In this document: piece after piece, positions 46,398-57,849 of the stretch
Layout of the letters: every line of letters starts with the position of its first letter
Position numbering within the stretch: the first letter of the stretch is position 1
Notes under the pieces: model-generated
Told to the model about the DNA's origin: nothing
Database searches by the model: none
The model's input: only the letters and a program-made list of their open reading frames with translations
Position numbers and translations under genes: made by a program
DNA from: Ceratorhiza oryzae-sativae
Taxonomy: Eukaryota; Basidiomycota; Agaricomycetes; Cantharellales; Ceratobasidiaceae
Reading direction: 5' to 3'
DNA length: 64,000 nucleotides
Assembly: GCA_030998015.1 (NCBI GenBank)
Contig: JARWMV010000234.1
Coordinates: 1,302,001-1,366,000 of the forward strand

Positions 46398-49180
46398 ATG
46401 GATGCCCAGCCCTTTCCCTACTACCCGTCACCACAGCAATTCGACTCGTATTCTAGTTCTCAGTATCCCCCTGAGCCTTTCGACCCCGAATTCGCATCGG
46501 CTGACGGCCCATTTGTCGAACATAATTATATCGGTGGACCAGTACAGGATAGGACTCAGGGCTGGTCAGCACCGTTCCCAGCCCCCCAAAGTGTACCCTT
46601 TCAGCGGCCGAGTGGAGTGCCCGACGATACTTCCGAAAATTCACGACCGGCGGTCGGCGGCAGCGAAATACGAGCGGGCCGGCTTCGGCTGGACGTCAAC
46701 TTCGGCAACAAGGCCAGCGAGGAGGTGCGTCGTCATTCTAATTATGTATTTGTCTGTGCGCTCGTTCCTGGTGGACCCGCCCTGTCATGGTGGCGAGCGG
46801 ACGGCTTTGCCGAGTATGTGTCCGTGTTGGGCGCAAGGGCTTTCGTGTGGATGCGTGTTTACTTGTTTCATGAAGCGCGTGGCGGGTCCAGATTAGGAGG
46901 ATCTGTTGCTTGGGCACCATTCTACGGAGTTGATGCGGCTCCTGCTTGTTGGGATCGGCTTCTTCTCGCGCTGCCACCTCAATCCTTTATTCCTTAGTCC
47001 TTGAACCGGTACCCGACCTAGGGTCCCATGCCCATGGTCAAATCCTCCAAAGCCACACTCCGGTTTCTTTTGGACTGTTACTTGTCACGCCGACTGCACT
47101 GTGCTAACGATCTGCCCCGTACTTAATAGGCTGCTGCGAATTTAGCCTCCCCATTAGACCTCCGATCCCAACATTCGGACTCCGCCGTCACGTCGGCCGT
47201 ATATCCCACCAGCGCCAACGCCTACAGTACCCCCTCGAACTCGCCCACTTGCGATATGAACCGCGACCGCGTCAGTAATGGCCTGTCCCTCCCTCTCACG
47301 ATGCCTCACGATTCGAGTTACTTCATGAGCATGTATCCCAGCCAGCAGGTCTCACACCCCCAGCCTGGCTCTGCTGTGTACCGCGGCCCACACCAACAGG
47401 CCATACCCCATCATCATCGTCAGCAGCAGTATGCAACCTCGCGTTCGCCACAGCCCCACCTACATCCATCGTCCGCAGTGCCGTATGGATCGTCGACCCC
47501 GCGGATAGGCTTGAGCATCCCCCCTTACACGCCCTCGTCCATCGCCTCAAGCTCCGCACGCTCTGTTTCGCCAGCGAGTACTGCGGCGACCAGCGCCCAG
47601 CCGTTGGACTTTTCGAGCCTTGCGTCACCGTCCGGTGACCAGGAATTTGGCATAGGTGAATACGCGCTGTCCACCTCGCCGCTTTCTTTGCTTTCGTCGA
47701 CAGTTGGTTCACCACTTTCCTCCACAGCCCCTGGCCATTCCCCCACCATTCGCTCGTCGGCTATGGTCCCGGGTAGTCTTCCCTTCCCCCTCGATTCTGC
47801 CGGTCACCCTGAGCGGCCTTCTGCCAATGGCCACTCGGTATCTCCTATCAGACGCCGCGCCGGCAAGCAACGGCTGGACGATGCCCGTCGCAAAGAGATC
47901 TGCACTTATGCTCGAGATAGGCCAAAGGCCCGCCAAGAAGACATCGCCCTCAAGTATGGTGTTGAACGTAGCACCATCAGCAAGATCCTCAAGAATAAAG
48001 ACAAGTGGCTGAGCGTAGACACGCATACACGAAAGCCTATCCCAGTCAAGCACAGGTGTGTTGTGTTATATGCTCGACGACTACCCTCGGCTCATGAGCT
48101 GGTTCTTCCACCTACTCTAGACCTTCCAAGTTTCCCGAGATCGAAGCCGAGCTCCTCAAGTGGGTCAAAGAGTGCCAGGAGAACGGCATTGCGATTACGG
48201 ACAACCGCATCAAGACCAAGGCCCGAGAATGCGCTGCGGAGATCGGGCTCCCTGAGGGAAAGTTCAAAGCGTCCAGTGGCTGGATTGAAAACTTCAAGGT
48301 TCGGAACAATCTCACCAAACGGTCTCAGGACGAGCAGGGAGCGTCCACCGTAGACGAGGAACAGAACGACGCAGACCACATGGATGAAGATGACGACGTG
48401 CCGATCCCAGCTTCTCAGGCCACCCGGATTGAGGACGGCAGCGGATATGAGGTCGACCAGCATGGTGACGATTCATTCAATTCTTACACCTCTCTGTCGA
48501 CACAAGCCGACTCGCTGGCTCCTCCTGAGACATCGTTTTCGACGTTTTCGACGTTTTCGACGGATTCTGCGGCATCAGCAAGCCAGAACCTCAGCTTATT
48601 CGTATCTGGCACTCCGATGTCCTCAAATCCCTCGTCATTTGCCTCTTCTCCGTCCGCAGCTATGTCCCATCACGCCCCCGCTGATGCTGGTATGCGACCT
48701 CGGGGCCACTCTCACACTGTTGCATTGAGGGCCATGGGATCATCGTGTACGCCCTCCGGCTCGCCCCAACCCGGAGGCTCGTCAGTCCAGCCAGTGTCCC
48801 CCGTGAGGCTTGACATGCGGCTTACTAACACTCCTACAAGCGCCTCCATGCCTCGTTTCCCCAGCCCTCTATCGGCTTCCACCTCGGCCTCGGCTAACCC
48901 GTTGGTTCTGGCTCATAACCCCCGGCATACTCCTATATCTCAAACTCACTCGCGCCAACCCAGTGACGCTTCCGGGTTCAGCTACGACGCTCCCTCGCAC
49001 CGGTCTACCGATATGTCATCCGGGTTCAGTTCGATGTTTCAGGCCCCTACAGCTAAACAGGCTCTGGATGCATTAGACACCGTGATCACGTTCCTTTCTC
49101 AGCCCCTGGCGGCGGAGATTGCGTCCCAACCAGACCGTATGACGTTCGACGCGGTGCGAGTTCGCCTCGCGAGCGTATGA
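46398..49180 (+). CDS. CENP-B/Tc5-type HTH DNA-binding protein (770 aa), no transposase domain
   Basis: Exons 46398-46724, 47130-48055 and 48121-49180 join in frame. Residues 1-340 are Ser/Pro/Gln-rich. A psq-type helix-turn-helix follows at about 350-405 (RRKEICTYARDRPKARQEDI, YGVERSTISKILKNKDKW), then the CENP-B second HTH at about 420-480 (PEIEAELLKWVKECQENGIA, ASSGWIENFKVRNN). The C-terminal third is again disordered except for a helical end (AKQALDALDTVITFLSQPL). The DDE nuclease domain of pogo-like transposases is absent, so this is a host protein derived from that class, probably a nuclear DNA-binding or transcription factor. The first intron is long for this window (405 nt). An upstream in-frame ATG at 46302 is an alternative start. 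Confidence 0.88.
48538..48564 (+). repeat. Three tandem copies of a 9-bp unit in the CENP-B-type gene
   Basis: The unit GTTTTCGAC is repeated inside the last exon and encodes the run FSTFSTFST. The frame is kept, so copy-number changes would alter protein length without breaking it. Confidence 0.7.
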
Positions 49181-50579
49181 TGCAAGCTCACCAGCAACGG
49201 CTTCACCTGAATGCTCCTAACAACGTCCACAACAACCAATAGTTCCCCTAATTGGAATGACACCATATCAAAACCTATGCATACTTATTGGTCTGAGCGG
49301 TTGCAAGGGCCAGTTCTTGTAATATCTTCTTTCACTGTAGCTGTGTCCCTTTCGCATTACCGCACTGTGCCGGTTTTCTTTTCTTTTTTTCTTTTTTTCT
49401 GCTTATGTTGTGACGAATACCACAGTGCGCCCTTCGTACTCGCCTCTAATTCGCTTTACCACACTGTCGTTCTCTGGCATCCCATCTTTTTCCCACCTGT
49501 TGAAGCTTATATGCATGTCGTCTTTGGCCAATTCTCCTTTCTGTTGTGGTATGCACTCGCTTCGGTTACATTCATGTAGTGGTAGACAAATATCATTGGG
49601 AAACCCACGGGTCCATGTTCCTCGGTGACTGCGTTAGATCGTCTATGAGCGCATGTGCCCAGTCGCCTGCAGGGCCAAGGCCGGGCATGCTGTACCCCAA
49701 ACTCTAAACATTTCACAAATGGCGCCACTCCTTTCTTCCCCGATTTACTTGTCGATTCGTTGCATACGCCTTATTACTCGGGTTTCTCCTAGAAGATTGA
49801 AGCGCCGAAAGCCTGTAACGATCGTGCATCAGGGGATGGCCGATGGTTCTCGCGTGGTGATCTCCGTTTGGAACGATCGCTTTGGTCGGCATCGCCTCGC
49901 AGAATAAAGGGTAAACGGGCCATACGCACGTGCCGTGGGTCATTTCTGGGCGCACAGTCGATAAATCAAGGGCGCAGAGACAGGATGATCGCGGCTACCG
50001 CGGAAGATCAAGGACATCGACTGGCGCTTGGCGTGTCCAACATGAAACAGAGCCTTGCCTTCGAAACCCGAATACGGACCCTGGCCCTGGAAGCTGTACG
50101 CTGAGAAGCTTTGGAGCTGTTTGCGCTGCCCAAAAACATTGGGATGCGTATAGGGGGTGGGGATGCCGCTGGTGCATACCCACCCCCTAGATCACGAGGC
50201 GGGATCCCCCTTGTGAACCTGATATTCGTCGCACAAACATACTTCAACGGTCATATCTGCTGTCACTGCATGGGGCATTTGGTGGAATCGGAGCACTGTT
50301 ATCTGTAGGTTGCACCCGAAACACCATTCTTCGCTGATCCCTCGGTACCTATCCAAGCCACGATGTCATGCGGCATTTAATCTTCGAGTACATTACACAC
50401 GCTCCACATCATTTCTCCTTGCTAAATTGGTCTGTGGCGCGTGCAGACCGGAGTATTTACTGCCAACTCTGGACTACACCATACCCACTGGTTGCTTTCC
50501 TACGTTACTACTGATTTACGAGTCCCGTTCAGCCGCGACTTTACGGCATTGAGATACTTCGACTGCGAAGAATGTCCGG
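49181..50579. other. Intergenic, 3' sides of two convergent genes
   Basis: The CENP-B-type gene ends at the left and the glutathione transferase ends at the right. A T-rich run lies at about 49377-49405, a plausible 3' end signal region. No gene recognised. Confidence 0.5.
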
Positions 50580-51402
50580 TCATTCCTGTTTTGTGCATCG
50601 GGCCTGCGATCGGCTCACCTCTGGGAAACTGTCCTTCACACTCTGTCTCTCCGATAGAGTTTTGAAATATCTCTGGAGCGTCGCAAACCGCGTGCTTCCA
50701 AAGATTTCTGTGTATACTTGGGGCCCCTGGCCCTCAGCAAATGCACCGACGTCGTTCTTCAGCTGCGCGTGAAGTCTGAGCAGAAAAGGTGCGATTGCAA
50801 TATCAGCAATGTTGGGCTTGTCCCCGCCCAAGAGCGGTGAAGCATGTTCAAGCTGCTCCTGGAGCGCCAACAGCCCCGCATACAAAGCCTCGACAGCTTC
50901 TCCGCGGCTGGTGAACGCAAAGTGTGCTGGCAGGTACTTGTTGCTGAACACGTCAATCACGAATCGCGTCTGCGCGCGCTGGACCGGGTCGGACGAAAGT
51001 AGACCTGAGCCAGGAAACAGGTCTGCGATGAACTCGAGAAGGATGAGCGATTCCGCGAGCTTGACCGATTCGGGAGACGGGTTCGCAGGATCTGTTTTGG
51101 GACCTCCATAGGCGATGGCAGGCACTGAGTAGTGCTTATTGGTGAGATCGGCGCTCAGCACCTTGTCGATCATCACTTACCCTTACTAGCAGGGTTTACC
51201 TTGGGTGCATACCACGTAGGCTTGTTTACCAAGTCAACTTCATACGCCGTATAATCGGCCTCGGCTTCCGTAACGCGATCACGGTCCGCTGCGCAAAGGG
51301 GCAGTACTAGGTGTGGCGTTAGGGACGCATGAGTTTCGAGTTGCTCGGTTTGGTTTAACTTGCACTGACCTCGGAAGAATACAGCGTGATAGTCTCGGGC
51401 AT
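50580..51402 (-). CDS. Glutathione S-transferase, omega-like, with one frame break
   Basis: The first exon starts MPETITLYSSE at 51402 and ends at a GTCAGT donor near 51371. The second gives YCPFAQRTVIAL, then ADYTAYEVDLVNKPTWYAPK, VNPASK, and a GTAAGT intron to VPAIAYGGPKTDPA. The rest (to 50580) is the helical C-terminal domain with LESLILLEFIADLFPGSGL-like and DKPNIADIAIAPFLLRL elements. The CPFA motif points to a Cys active site, as in omega or GTT1-like enzymes, which favour thiol transfer and dehydroascorbate reduction over classical conjugation. Near 51265, between VIALR and EAEADYTAYEV, one base appears missing. It diverges from the Borealin gene across about 430 bp. Confidence 0.85.
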
Positions 51403-51830
51403 GTTGCTTGAATGTAGCTAGGAAATGAAAAGTGGAGGGATTAGAAATATGTCCCAATCGGAGGCCTTTTGTATGTCAACCGCCGTGCATCCATATGGCG
51501 TGTGTGAAGCGGCTGCTGACGATATCTTGGCCAATGAGTAATCCACCATGGTCAGCGGCGGCGTGTCAGCTCCGCATGGCTGACTGATCCCGGTATTCCG
51601 TGGGGAAATCCAACTTGCGGTGGGGAGTAGAGCAAGCCGAGCTTTGGATATCGATAACCGAATTAAATGCGCAAGTATGAGGCCTGATTACGTCACGGGC
51701 GATCGTCACGTGATGCGTTGTGTTGCAGTGCGACAACAAACACCGTGTCCCGGCCACCGCCCTGCCCTTGCTAATGACAGGTCTTGCGATCCAGAGGAAT
51801 ATACTGACGCCCAATCCCGACGTGCAGAAC
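51403..51830. promoter_or_regulatory. Shared divergent promoter of the glutathione transferase and Borealin
   Basis: The 428-bp gap holds a TTACGTCA element at 51689-51696 (bZIP/CRE type) and a CACGTG palindrome at 51707-51712. These are sequence matches only; which gene they serve is not shown. Confidence 0.4.
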
Positions 51831-53362
51831 ATGGACCACCGAACTCCGGTCAAAAAGTCTGCCAAAGCCGGCTCGTCCAGCAAGCCTGGCAGGAGGTTCA
51901 CCGAGGAAGAGAAGGCACAACTGCTTGAGAATTTTGATCTTGAGAGTAAGTTGAATTATGCCTGATCAATGGAACTAGGCTAATCACACGTGTTGATGCT
52001 CTAGTTGCTGATCGTGAGGCTCGCATGAGATCGAATGTCGCAGATATCCTTGCTCGTTTTCTCGTCCGTCAGGAAAACGAAGTTACCCGAATTCCTCGAG
52101 CGTTGCGCTCTCTTACAGTCGGAGAGTTCGCGGACAAGTACGATGGGTCGATATCCGCCTGTTTGCAAGGCATGGCGCAAGCCCGAATGGAGTCTGCCCA
52201 AGACGCGGAGCTAGGGGCCAAGAGGTGTGTGTGTATGTCTCCAGCCGACCTTTTTCTTAGGGCCTATCTTTAGAAAATGGCAGGCTTCGCAAGTCCAAGA
52301 GACTATACAAGAGGCAGAAGGCTCGCGGGCGCCCAAAACTGGTATGGGCATGCCTACAGATTCACCATCTGTTCTAACCTTTTGCGCCCAGCTCGCAAGG
52401 CGCCTCCTCCATCCTCTGCCGTTCGAAATACCAACTCCCGTGTCTCTAGGACTCCATCCACGAACCGTACACTTCCTCATTCTGCTGCCCCGCCCGCTCC
52501 AAGCCACACACGCCCACGCTTGAATGCCACTCCTCTTCGGGCTGCCCCCCTCCTACGGAGCAATTCTGTCGTTCCTTCGCCGTACCGGGGCAACCCGCGC
52601 GGACCAACGAATTCATCGACACAACCAACATCGCGCTCCGTTTCTCAACCACTTGCGTCAGCTGCGGCACGTCCACCCACAAGTGCAACTTTTGCACCCA
52701 CACTTCCCCCGTCTGCTCCCGTATACCCTCGAATGCCGCGAAAAGGAGAGCAATGGTTCAGCGCCAATGGAAGTCCTTTGGCCAATCCTCTCGATCTAGA
52801 TCAAGATATGTAAGTCCCAACACATTACTTAATTGCCCAAGACTAATTCCCCTATAGCCCGCCCGAAGATCAACTCGTTCTAGATAGTGAGAAGCAACCG
52901 AGGTCTTCCAAACCTCCGCTGAACCTGTCGAAACGCACGTCTTCTATTCGTATTCGTCCCGATCGCTCCCACTCCGCCGCATCTGTTGCTCAGATGTTCG
53001 GCCAAAACCATAACCGTCATCCCTCTGCTAGTTCTACCTCGACCCTCGTATCCAACCATGACTTTCCGCCCTCAAATTCTTCTACGCTCAACTCGCACTC
53101 ACATGCCGATTCCACAGCTGCTGCGAAACCTGAGTCGCTGCAAGTACCACGAACCCCACCCAGGCCCCAGCGTAGTGCCTCGGCGGTTGTTTTGTTACCA
53201 ACAAGCACTGGTCAAGTACTTGAACTTGATCCTTTGCTCGCCAGCCCTGGCGCAGTCGACGCACTCGAAGGGATCTCAGATAGCGCCAAGAAAATGGCCA
53301 AGGAAGAGATGGTGCGGTTCGTGACCGAGGCCGTCGCACGCTGGAATGTTAGGACGAGCTAG
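51831..53362 (+). CDS. NBL1: Borealin/Nbl1-like chromosomal passenger complex subunit (441 aa)
   Basis: Exons 51831-51945, 52005-52224, 52274-52341, 52392-52809 and 52858-53362 join in frame. Residues 20-110 match the Nbl1/Borealin N-terminal helical domain: RRFTEEEKAQLLENFDLEIA, MRSNVADILARFLVRQENEV, IPRALRSLTVGEFADKY. In the family this part forms the three-helix bundle with Survivin/Bir1 and INCENP/Sli15 that targets Aurora kinase to centromeres. The remaining 300 residues are Ser/Pro/Thr-rich with many basic-Pro sites, ending in a conserved-looking helix (AKKMAKEEMVRFVTEAVARW). Budding yeast Nbl1 is only 73 residues, so this long form resembles the metazoan layout. Confidence 0.82.
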
Positions 53363-53758
53363 GAGCTGGGGCGTTTTTATATATATTGGACGTTCGTGTA
53401 GATACTTTGGTTGGCCATTTTTGTGTGTTTATGCTCTTCTGAACACGATATTTGTACGATTTTTTTGGCGAGATTGTGCACACATCCATCACCGTTTTGC
53501 AGATATTGGTCGTTGTGCGCCGACTGGCTAGAATATCCACCTCAGGCCAATCTGGGCAAGCCTTGAGCGTCGATACCACTCATGTAGCCAGATGCCTCAA
53601 CATTATGCACCAAATCGCAAGGATGCGACTCATTCAGGATCCTCTCACCTAGCAAGCACACCCAAAGCCATGGCTCTTCCGACCTATGCCATATAAACTG
53701 TTCGCAACGTTATACTAGTATTGAGGAATGTGATATCTAAGAACAAGAAACACAAAAG
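53363..53758. other. Convergent 3' region
   Basis: Borealin ends at the left and the secreted-protein gene ends at the right. No gene seen. Confidence 0.6.
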
Positions 53759-55014
53759 CTATGCGCTCAGGAATGAAAGGCTTGTCTTTCCCGCCTTTGC
53801 CTTATCTTGCTGCACGTTGTTTGCGAGTTTTGATTGGATATCTGCAATTCTCGCATCCTGGTCCGTTGCACCTTGCGCTTTCTGAAACAATCAAAACAAC
53901 ATCCAGGTCCAGACCTAAGCTCAAATACAAAAAGTCGAGGCTCACCTTAATCGTATCTATTTGCAACAGGCCGGTGAGCTTCAAGACCTTGTTCTTGATC
54001 AGCCCTATCTGAAGCGCAGCCCCTTTCGTCGTGCTTTGGCCACCGGCGGCGGCGATTGCCGAAACAAAGTTGGCCTCGGCCTCTTCCGCAGCTGAACGCA
54101 TACTGCTCATGGATGCTAGAGTGGCGCTTGGGACAGTCTTCAGGTCAACACCCTTGAACATATCCACGAAAATAGCATTGGCTTCTGCCTGGGCATTGCC
54201 GGCCGGCGTAGACGATATTTGGAAATCCTGATACCTGGGTGCATGCGTTGTCAATAATAACTCAGGATGTGTATATACCCAAACACTTACTGTTTGAGAA
54301 CAAAGTTGGTCGCAGTCGATGGGGTCACAAGAGCTGCTGCAAGTACGACTGGCTTCACGGATGGTGCTCTGGTATTCCTCTGGATGGCGGCAGAGCCGAC
54401 CAAGAACGATTTGCTTGCTTTGCCTTTGCTCGCAACATCGGTCTTGATGTTAGCGGCGAGCTTGGTCTGAATGTCTGCTATCGCAGCATCTACAGTCTTG
54501 TCGCCTTGGGCTTTCTAAAGCCACTCAGGTTAGCAAAGCTCGAGATTTCATATCAAACAAAAGCTCGCCTTGATCAAGTCAATTTGAAGTAATCCTGTCA
54601 GCTTGAGCACCTTGTTCTTAATCTTGCCAATCTGGAGGGTGGCTCCCGCCGCGGTCTTTGTTCCTCCGGCAGCGGCAATTGCCGTGTTAAAGTCCGCCTC
54701 GGCATTTTCAGCTGCCACGCGCATGTTGCTCATAGCTTTGATGTCAGCGGAAGGTACTGTCTTCAAGTCGACTCCGTTGAAAGGAGCGATAAACACTGCG
54801 GCGGCTTCTGCCTGGGCTGTACCAGCCGGCGTTGACGAAATCTGGAACTGAGGATAACTTTTGATGGCATATATACTCAGAATATACCAAAAAACTATCC
54901 CGCAAGCACTCACGACTTGGCTTGGAATGCACGCTTGGAGATTAGAGGTACCGGAGCCCCAAGCACAGTGAGTGGAGCCAGCCAAAGGCAAAGCGCAAGT
55001 AAGGAGCGGACCAT
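53759..55014 (-). CDS. Secreted protein with two tandem copies of a small-secreted-protein domain (341 aa)
   Basis: Exons on the minus strand: 54914-55014, 54569-54857, 54291-54514, 53946-54234 and 53759-53881, joined in frame. A signal peptide (MVRSLLALCLWLAPLTVLGA) opens the protein. Two copies of a domain of about 135 residues follow: FQISSTPAGTAQAEAAAVF ... IGKIKNKVLKLTGLLQIDLIK and FQISSTPAGNAQAEANAIF ... IGLIKNKVLKLTGLLQIDTIK. Both core exons are exactly 289 nt with the same phases. The middle exon (224 nt) equals the last exon of one copy joined to a hydrophobic segment (KPVVLAAALVTPSTATNFVL) sitting where the signal peptide would be. The domain is common among small secreted proteins of Agaricomycetes; its role is unknown. 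The intron 54515-54568 has a GC donor (GCGAGC); its twin uses GTGAGC. Confidence 0.88.
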
Positions 55015-55408
55015 GCTGAAACACGATGCGTTGAATAAGAAAGAACGAGGGGAAAAGAATGGTAGTGCGGCCGGCGCAAACGAAAGATAGTGAAAGACCT
55101 GGGAGCAAAGCCACAAGGTGATTCTGACAGATTGTCTTGGGTTTTATATCTAGAACGGGCCGTTGCCAAGGACATAAAAAAGAACGTCATAATAAAATAC
55201 TTCCATGCCAAAACGTGGTTGAATGCTTCCGTGTAGCAACGGAATAAGCTGGAATTCGTTGTTTGATAGTATGGTGCAATTAACCAAATAGCGAAAGCAG
55301 TCCGCGCCACACTACTCACCACGTGACTTACGCGTGTGGGGCGTTTTAGGCGGTAGTGTGCCCTGACTTTCACTTCGGCTTGTAGTACCACTCTGTTGAT
55401 ATAACATC
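55015..55408. other. Divergent promoter region of the secreted protein and the Lys/Pro-rich protein
   Basis: The two genes read away from each other. The TATA box at 55142-55148 belongs to the secreted-protein gene. Confidence 0.5.
55142..55148 (-). promoter_or_regulatory. TATA box of the two-copy secreted protein gene
   Basis: TATAAAA on the minus strand, 128 bp before the start codon at 55014, consistent with a strongly expressed regulated gene. Confidence 0.5.
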
Positions 55409-56970
55409 ATGTCCGACGCTTCCCTGCATCCAATAGTTATTGGTCCATTTAGCATCGGCCAATTTGAATGTCTAGGCGATGGTCTTTTGCATGAAGGTAT
55501 TGCGCGCGAACAACCAGCTACTCTCAAGGACCTTTTGGTTCCCGCAAAGACATCGAAGCGTACTCCAATTGAGGATAGGGAACGGCCAAAGAAATGGTGG
55601 AAAGGTGTGTAAATTGACATTGGAATATTAAATCTAGTTGGGTGATGGATTGAGTTTTTGACCACAGCACAATGTATACATTACGGCATTACAGTACCAT
55701 CTCAGGCTCCTATCAGCACATACCGTGTCCACCTAGAAAACGCGATCAGACAACGTAGTGGCATCAAACTCCCCCAAGACATCATCGATCTCGAGGTTGA
55801 GCAAAATGCCAAGTTTAGGCGGCTGAACGCTGAAGTTCGCGACGCAACGAAGCGAGATGAAGCCAAAGCCCCCAAAACCAAAAGCAAAGCCGTAAAGTCC
55901 AAAGTGAGTAAGCTGATTAATGTCACCTGGCTGCACGTTTTGACTTTGTCCGACAGCCTGAACCTGAGTTTGAACTCGCATCTGCTCTCCCCAAACCAAA
56001 GGCCAAGCCTGAACCGAAACCCAAGGCAGAGACAAAGCCAAAAGACGAATCAAAAGTGAAGGCCGAACCCAAACCAAAGGCCGAGCCGAAGGGCAGGGAG
56101 TCGAAAGCAAAAGTCGAATCCAAGGAAAGGGCCGAGCCCAAACCGAAGCCAAAGGGGAAAGCAACAGATTCGAGCACAGACACAGCAGCTGCGAAGCCTG
56201 CAGCCTCGAGGAAACGCAAGGCCGAAACCATCGTTCACATCTACTACCACGACGGAGACGAGGCCCAAAGTTCCGGCGGCCGGCCTCTCCCTGTTCAGCA
56301 AGAGATAAAAGAGGCGAGACGGCCCGTCAAGAAACCTCGCAAGGTGGCCCCTTTGAAAGATCGTGTTTCTAGTGATCCCCCACCCTATTCTGAGTTCGAT
56401 ACGCCGCCGTCCTCTTCGCAGCCCACGTCATCACAATCTTCGATCTCTCAATTTGGGCTTTCAACAACAGTTCGTAAAGGTATTCCCGGCGCTTTCAGCG
56501 GTACTTATGAACTTGAATGCACGTGAGTAGGTTTAGCATGAGTTTCAGCGTCATCTACCCTTAATATTCCCAGATCAACAGAGGTGCGCCGCTCTTACCA
56601 AAAACCATTCTTGAAAGTACTTGTCGACGGGAACATCAACACATCGTTTCAAGCTTTAATTGTTTTGCCAGATTTTCTGACGTGCCTTGCTCGAATTAAA
56701 CCAAACGCGGGTCCTGCAGACGACGGCTATGTTCGCTTTGAATGGTGTGGGCGTGACGACTGGTCAAAAGAAACCCTTCCATCCAACTCCGAGAACCAAG
56801 GGTGGCTAAAGATACATAGGCCTGAAGGACGAATCAAGGGGATGATCCACACACCATATGGCGAATTCTTGTTTCAAGGTCCAAGAGTCGATGCCGAGCC
56901 TCCTACTATTCAGTGGAGGTGGGCAGATTTCGATTACAATGCTATGGATGTGGATGGGCCATACTATTAA
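55409..56970 (+). CDS. Unrecognised protein with a Lys/Pro/Glu repeat region (464 aa)
   Basis: Exons 55409-55604, 55668-55903, 55957-56522 and 56574-56970 join in frame. Residues 1-65 hold a short ordered start (MSDASLHPIVIGPFSIGQFE). A helical stretch follows (RVHLENAIRQRSGIKLPQDI), then about 80 residues of KPK/EPK-type repeats and a bipartite-looking nuclear signal (SRKRKAE, RRPVKKPRK). The last 150 residues look beta-rich (GAFSGTYELEC, FEWCGRDDWSKE, GWLKI, YGEFLFQGPRV). No domain is recognised. The charged linker and basic motifs suggest a nuclear protein; this is an inference. Confidence 0.78.
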
Positions 56971-57849
56971 TATCAGTTATACGAACCCGATCGGCCACTT
57001 TTTTTTTTTTTGTTTCGCGGTTTCCGGCTTATATATTTCACAAAAGCACCCAGGTTTAGATTTCGAACCCTCATATCTGTGTTTCATATTTCCTGCTATA
57101 TCCTTATATGCCTTGTGTATATCCAGGTCCTTTCTTCGCTCGACAATTCGTAGTCTTCAGCCCTAGCATTTGTGAACACTATTTCGAACTCTCCTGAACG
57201 GCAAGCCAGATACGAAAGCGTCATCGAAATGGTGTATGGAGGAACCCAAATCACACTCGGTGCCGTTAAAGTTGAACGGTTCAATTGGGTTTGTTGCACA
57301 AGGTGACAAAATTCACTGGAGTTGAATTGTCGGGTTTGCAAGATGAGACGGGGTATCAAGTTTGGGAATCCATGTTTCCAAATATATATACGAAAATCGA
57401 CAATTTTCGTATAACCATGATATTGGCATCTTAAAACTGTATATCATGTGATGAGGAGGTTTTGGGTGATGGAAAATATGAATCGTCTGGGCTACTTCTA
57501 TACGCTCATACCATACTGGTTATTCGATTTGACGCTAGGAGGGAGTAACTCAGAGATAGATCAAACGTCGATTGTTCCATTGAAACATAGGTAAATCTAT
57601 AACATTCAAGCAAGCTAAGTGCTTTTCTCTTTTTTGGTTACCGAATGCAAATCTTGTTCTACAACCCACGAAATTAGCTATGTAAACAAAGACCGGCTAT
57701 TCACGAGACACTCACGCATCCCCCAAACGTGAGAACGTAGGTCCAAGAATTCTGCAAACCGAAAAATTGAGCTAACAATACTTCAAAGGTTATGAGTCCA
57801 TATTTCATACCAATATGAAGGCCGTCCTAAGTTAGGCACAAGGGCACCG
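56971..57849. other. AT-rich convergent 3' region
   Basis: About 880 bp between two converging genes, AT-richer than the flanks, with a T run at 57001-57011. A GGTTCGAAATC-like string (complement of about 57060-57072) resembles a tRNA B box, but no tRNA could be folded around it. No gene recognised. Confidence 0.5.

Noticed and set aside
57055..57080. Possible tRNA B box on the minus strand
   Set aside because: No A box, acceptor stem or anticodon arm could be placed around it.
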